From JAGGTJ01 sp964457545 (GTDB lineage Bacteria > Desulfobacterota > DSM-4660 > Desulfatiglandales > Desulfatiglandaceae), in contig CAYWEN010000004.1 of the NCBI GenBank assembly GCA_964457545.1, positions 124,001 through 188,000 of the forward strand: a DNA stretch of 64,000 bases, in the 5' to 3' direction. How positions within the stretch are numbered: position 1 is the stretch's first letter; every line of letters begins with the position of its first letter. The translations under genes and the position numbers were made by a program. The notes beneath the pieces were generated by a model. The model was given only the letters and a program-made list of their open reading frames with translations, was not told where the DNA came from and searched no databases. Below are positions 61,130 to 64,000 of this stretch, piece after piece.

Positions 61130-62069
61130 CTTTCTCTGTTTTATGCATTTTTAAGAGACATGCAGGATTTCAGACTGTTTTGTTTGGATCCTGACCTTTA
61201 ATGTTCCTTGCATCCTCGTTGCGTATTATCTGACGGGATATTTTTTTTGATTTTGAGATATTATTCCGGTGCGCTTTTATAAGGTGTCTTTTTCTCCTGC
61301 CTGTGTATTTGTTATGGATCTTTCCTGCTATTGCCTCTAATATCTTTAATATGACAACAGGGTGAGTCTTTGTCTGCAAACAGCCAGTTTCGGAAAATGG
61401 CTGTGTCGTGTGTTTTTTTATGAAAATATTGCAACTACTATCTTCTGAAAATCGCATGGAAAAACCCTAACAGGGTTTTTGAACAATTTTTTTTGAGGAT
61501 GTCTGGTCAGTATGACTTATCACATAAATCTTCTGACAGACATGCGGGATAAATAAAAACAAAAACGGGTAACTAATCTTACAAATGATCAAAAAGCTGC
61601 TTACTGTGTGTCACAGGAAGCTGAAAAAGCCTTTTATTGGTATAAGATTCATGCCCAAAACCGATATTCATGCCTAAATTGACCGCCTGAGAACAGAATT
61701 ATGATAACTGTGGACAGACGGCAAGATGTCTGTCGAGATACGGGTATTATACTTAAAAGTCTGTTGGTAGTGATTGAACTGATACTTTCTGTCTTTATGG
61801 ATAGCATCTTGACACTGAAAACAGACAGTTTATGTTGATGAGTTCCCCTATGGCTAAAGATATCAGGCTGTTCTTGTTGTAGGCGGTATGCCGAGGTCTG
61901 TTGCCGGATTTCAAACTGTTTGCAAACCATGAGATTGATTCTCCTGTTGCCATTCAAATGGCTTTGGTTGGCAAAATCCCGGACCTGAATGTTTGCTTAG
62001 GGGTATGCAAAATGTTTTATCATTCTATGTTGTCAGTAGACTAACCTTTATAAAACAGAGGGATGCGTA
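61130..62069. other. long spacer between rplO and secY
   Basis: The 940 bases have no supported gene; minus-strand frames at 61170-61457 and 61649-61957 have no family features and no binding sites. Hairpins are CAGCCA/TGGCTG (61381-61403, followed by a T run at 61414), the terminator at 61460-61480 and GACAGA/TCTGTC near 61711-61734. A repeat-arm-like CTTTATGGATAGC lies near 61793. It implies that secY has its own promoter here. Confidence 0.5.
61460..61480 (+). terminator. Rho-independent terminator after rplO
   Basis: AAAAACCC-TAACA-GGGTTTTT forms an 8 bp stem ending in a T tract, with another T run (61488-61495) after it. It would end the spc transcript 330 bases after rplO, before secY. 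Its symmetry also allows use on the minus strand. Confidence 0.65.
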
Positions 62070-63377
62070 GTGATACGTGGTATTCAAAATATTCCCAAAC
62101 TTCCTGAGTTGCGTAAGAGGGTCCTGTTTACCCTTGTTATGCTTGCTGTTTATCGTTTGGGTTGTCATATTCCCACGCCAGGGATTGATGGTACTGCATT
62201 GGCTGCTTTTTTTTCAGCTAAACAGGGGACATTGTTTGGCATCTTTGATATGTTTACTGGTGGTGCCTTAAAAAGAATGTCTGTAATGGCATTGGGGATA
62301 ATGCCATACATCAGTGCTGCCATTATTTTAGAACTCTTGACTATGGTCCTTCCACATTTAGACAAGCTGAAAAAGGAAGGAGAGCAGGGAAGAAAAAAAA
62401 TAACCCAGTATACCCGTTACGGTACTGTTTTGTTATGTTTTGTTCAGGGATTTGGTATAGCCTTTGGACTTGAAAACATGTCCAGTCCTGGTGGTATTAT
62501 GATTGTTCCTGCAGGAGGTTGGAGCTTCAGGCTTTTAACTACGATAACTTTAACTGCAGGAACGTGTTTCCTTATGTGGCTTGGTGAGCAGATTACTGAA
62601 CGCGGGATAGGAAATGGTATCTCTCTGATCATATTTGCGGGTATTGTTGCGCGGCTCCCTGTTGCTGTTGCCAATACCTTTCGTTTGATGAGTACAGGAG
62701 AACTTTCTCCGTTTTTTATGCTTATTATTCTTTGTTTGATGCTCGTTGTTGTGGGTGTTATTGTTTTTGTTGAAACTGGACAAAGAAGGATTCCTGTTCA
62801 ATATGCTAAAAGAATGGTTGGCCGGAAGATGTACGGAGGTCAAAGTTCACATTTGCCGCTTAAGGTGAATTCTGCCGGGGTTATACCTCCGATTTTTGCT
62901 TCGTCTGTTATGATGTTTCCTGCAACTATAGCCAATTTTATGAATACAAAGGATATCCCTTGGTTACAGTATATAGTTTCTTTTTTAAGTCCAGGTCATG
63001 TTGTTTATAGCTTTTTTTATGTATGTTTGATTTTCTTTTTCTGTTTTTTTTATACATCCATTCAGTTTAATCCTGTTGATGTTGCTGAAAATATGAAAAA
63101 GCAGGGAGGCTATATTCCGGGTATTCGCCCCGGGAAGAATACTGCTGAGTTTATTGACCGTGTTTTGACAAGGTTGACCTTTTCCGGAGCGATTTATGTT
63201 TCGGCTGTTTGTATTCTTCCTCAGATAATGATATATAAATTCAATATTCCTTTCTATTTTGGTGGTACGGCTCTTTTGATTGTTGTTGGTGTTGCAATGG
63301 ATACCATGACTCAGATAGAAGCTCATTTATTGACAAGACATTATGATGGCTTTATGAAAAAAGGTCTTATGATATAG
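62070..63377 (+). CDS. secY: preprotein translocase subunit SecY
   Basis: The protein has 435 residues and ten membrane helices from a GTG start with GAGGG upstream. IPKLPELRKRVLFTLVMLAVYRLGCHIPTPGID opens the protein; the plug region LFDMFTGGALKRMSVMALGIMPYI-type (FDMFTGGALKRMSVMALGIMPYISA), the GERITERGIGNGISLIIFAGI-type loop (GEQITERGIGNGISLI) and the RPGKNTAEFIDRVLTRLTFSGA cytosolic loop that contacts SecA and the ribosome are intact. It forms the translocation channel with SecE (32.6 kb) and SecG. adk, map and infA, its common neighbours, are absent. Confidence 0.97.
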   Translation: MIRGIQNIPKLPELRKRVLFTLVMLAVYRLGCHIPTPGIDGTALAAFFSAKQGTLFGIFDMFTGGALKRMSVMALGIMPYISAAIILELLTMVLPHLDKLKKEGEQGRKKITQYTRYGTVLLCFVQGFGIAFGLENMSSPGGIMIVPAGGWSFRLLTTITLTAGTCFLMWLGEQITERGIGNGISLIIFAGIVARLPVAVANTFRLMSTGELSPFFMLIILCLMLVVVGVIVFVETGQRRIPVQYAKRMVGRKMYGGQSSHLPLKVNSAGVIPPIFASSVMMFPATIANFMNTKDIPWLQYIVSFLSPGHVVYSFFYVCLIFFFCFFYTSIQFNPVDVAENMKKQGGYIPGIRPGKNTAEFIDRVLTRLTFSGAIYVSAVCILPQIMIYKFNIPFYFGGTALLIVVGVAMDTMTQIEAHLLTRHYDGFMKKGLMI

Positions 63378-63456
63378 CCCCCTTTGATATAGTACTTGTT
63401 TTATAAAGAGGCTATAACCACGCTGAATAACATATTAATAGGATTGAGGTTTAATC

Positions 63457-63570
63457 ATGAAAGTCAGACCTTCTGTAAAAAAGATTTGCAATAAGTGCAA
63501 GATTATAAGGCGAAAAGGAAAAGTTCGTGTTATATGTGAGAATCCACGTCATAAGCAAAGACAGGGTTGA
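63457..63570 (+). CDS. rpmJ: 50S ribosomal protein L36
   Basis: This 37-residue protein (MKVRPSVKKICNKCKIIRRK...VICENPRHKQRQG) has the zinc ligands C11, C14 and C27 and H32. It is the zinc-binding, 37-residue type. GGATTGAGG precedes the ATG. It lies directly between secY and rpsM without infA. Confidence 0.96.
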   Translation: MKVRPSVKKICNKCKIIRRKGKVRVICENPRHKQRQG

Positions 63571-63716
63571 GAAATATTCTGATTATAAAAAAGGGAATAG
63601 TTTTTTTTCAATGGGTTCTTTTCTTATAGTATATAATGCTCTTCTACTGTAATCCCTTGATTATAGTGATATGATATTTTGAATTGCTTTTTACTTTAAT
63701 ATAAAGGAGTTGGATA

Positions 63717-64000
63717 TTGGCCAGAATTGCAGGCGTTGATTTGCCAAGAGGAAAAAGAATGGAGATTGCTTTGACCTATATTTATGGTATAGGAAGGACT
63801 TCTGCCAGGAAAGTGCTTAATGAAGCTGGTGTAGACCTGAATATCAAGTCAGATATGATCTCCGGAGAAGATATAACAAAAATACGCAATGTGATTGATA
63901 AGAGTTACAAAGTTGAGGGTGACTTGAGGCGTGAAGTCTCTATGAATATAAAAAGATTAATGGATCTGGGTACCTATAGGGGCTTGAGACATAGAAGAGG
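63717..64000 (+). CDS. rpsM: 30S ribosomal protein S13 (partial, N-terminal part)
   Basis: The first 94 residues are present from a TTG start with AAAGGAG upstream; the window ends in the protein. ARIAGVDLPRGKRMEIALTYIYGIG and MDLGTYRGLRHRRG are diagnostic. S13 bridges the subunits (bridges B1a, B1b) and contacts P-site tRNA. It begins the alpha-type gene order (rpsM-rpsK-rpsD-rpoA expected beyond the window). Confidence 0.96.
   Translation, partial: MARIAGVDLPRGKRMEIALTYIYGIGRTSARKVLNEAGVDLNIKSDMISGEDITKIRNVIDKSYKVEGDLRREVSMNIKRLMDLGTYRGLRHRR

Noticed and set aside
61170..61957. Minus-strand frames of 95 and 102 residues in the rplO-secY gap
   Set aside because: No domain, no binding sites, and one covers the terminator flank; they look like chance frames in AT-rich spacer.

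Overview
The window looks like a chromosome segment of an anaerobic Desulfobacterota (former Deltaproteobacteria) bacterium. The evidence is a PxxKW cysteine-rich protein, a DUF2173 protein, a DUF362 ferredoxin, a PilC gene beside a PilS-like kinase, the order xseA-xseB-ispA-dxs-tlyA, and the style of the rpoB and ribosomal proteins. This placement is inference; I could run no search. There are no insertion sequences, CRISPR arrays, rRNA genes or prophage genes.

Layout. 1-11 kb: two tandem ketoacyl synthase genes (the first cut by the window edge), a PilZ protein, a short RdgC-like protein with a tightly linked partner, a sigma-54 activator with a degenerate receiver, two small proteins, pilC, a PilS-like kinase and a DUF362 ferredoxin. 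11-26 kb: two tRNA-Ser genes, a cysteine synthase/cysteinyl-tRNA synthetase fusion, the isoprenoid and exonuclease VII cluster (minus strand), a YejM-like sulfatase-fold membrane protein, a two-component pair and dgkA. 26-30 kb: Smr protein, B12-binding radical SAM protein and a PlsC-type acyltransferase. 30.9-32.3 kb: tRNA-Thr, Tyr, Gly and Thr, rpmG and tRNA-Trp. 32.6-64 kb: secE, nusG, rplK, rplA, rplJ, rplL, rpoB, rpoC, then the str, S10, spc and start of the alpha gene order up to rpsM (cut by the window end).

The ribosomal block has conserved gene order but is unusually loose. Spacers of 0.2-1.6 kb interrupt what are normally compact operons. fusA is absent between rpsG and tuf, tufB is absent after the thrU-tyrU-glyT-thrT-type tRNA cluster, and adk, map and infA are absent between secY and rpmJ. 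Many of these genes start with TTG.

The main structure not explained by genes is a family of dispersed, degenerate intergenic repeats, seen at about 20 places. They have an arm resembling TTTTTATCCATAAATGGCC, often present in opposite orientation at the two ends of a 130-200 bp unit, and an internal block resembling GACCAGAATCTGTTTCCGGA. Arms lie directly after stop codons (rpmG, secE) or just ahead of ribosome binding sites (rpsL, rpsS, rplA, rpsE, rpoB, Smr gene, plsC-like gene). A second, unrelated repeat pair flanks the PilZ/RdgC block. The other strong oddity is the cysK-cysS fusion, whose synthetase half has altered HIGH and KMSKS signatures.
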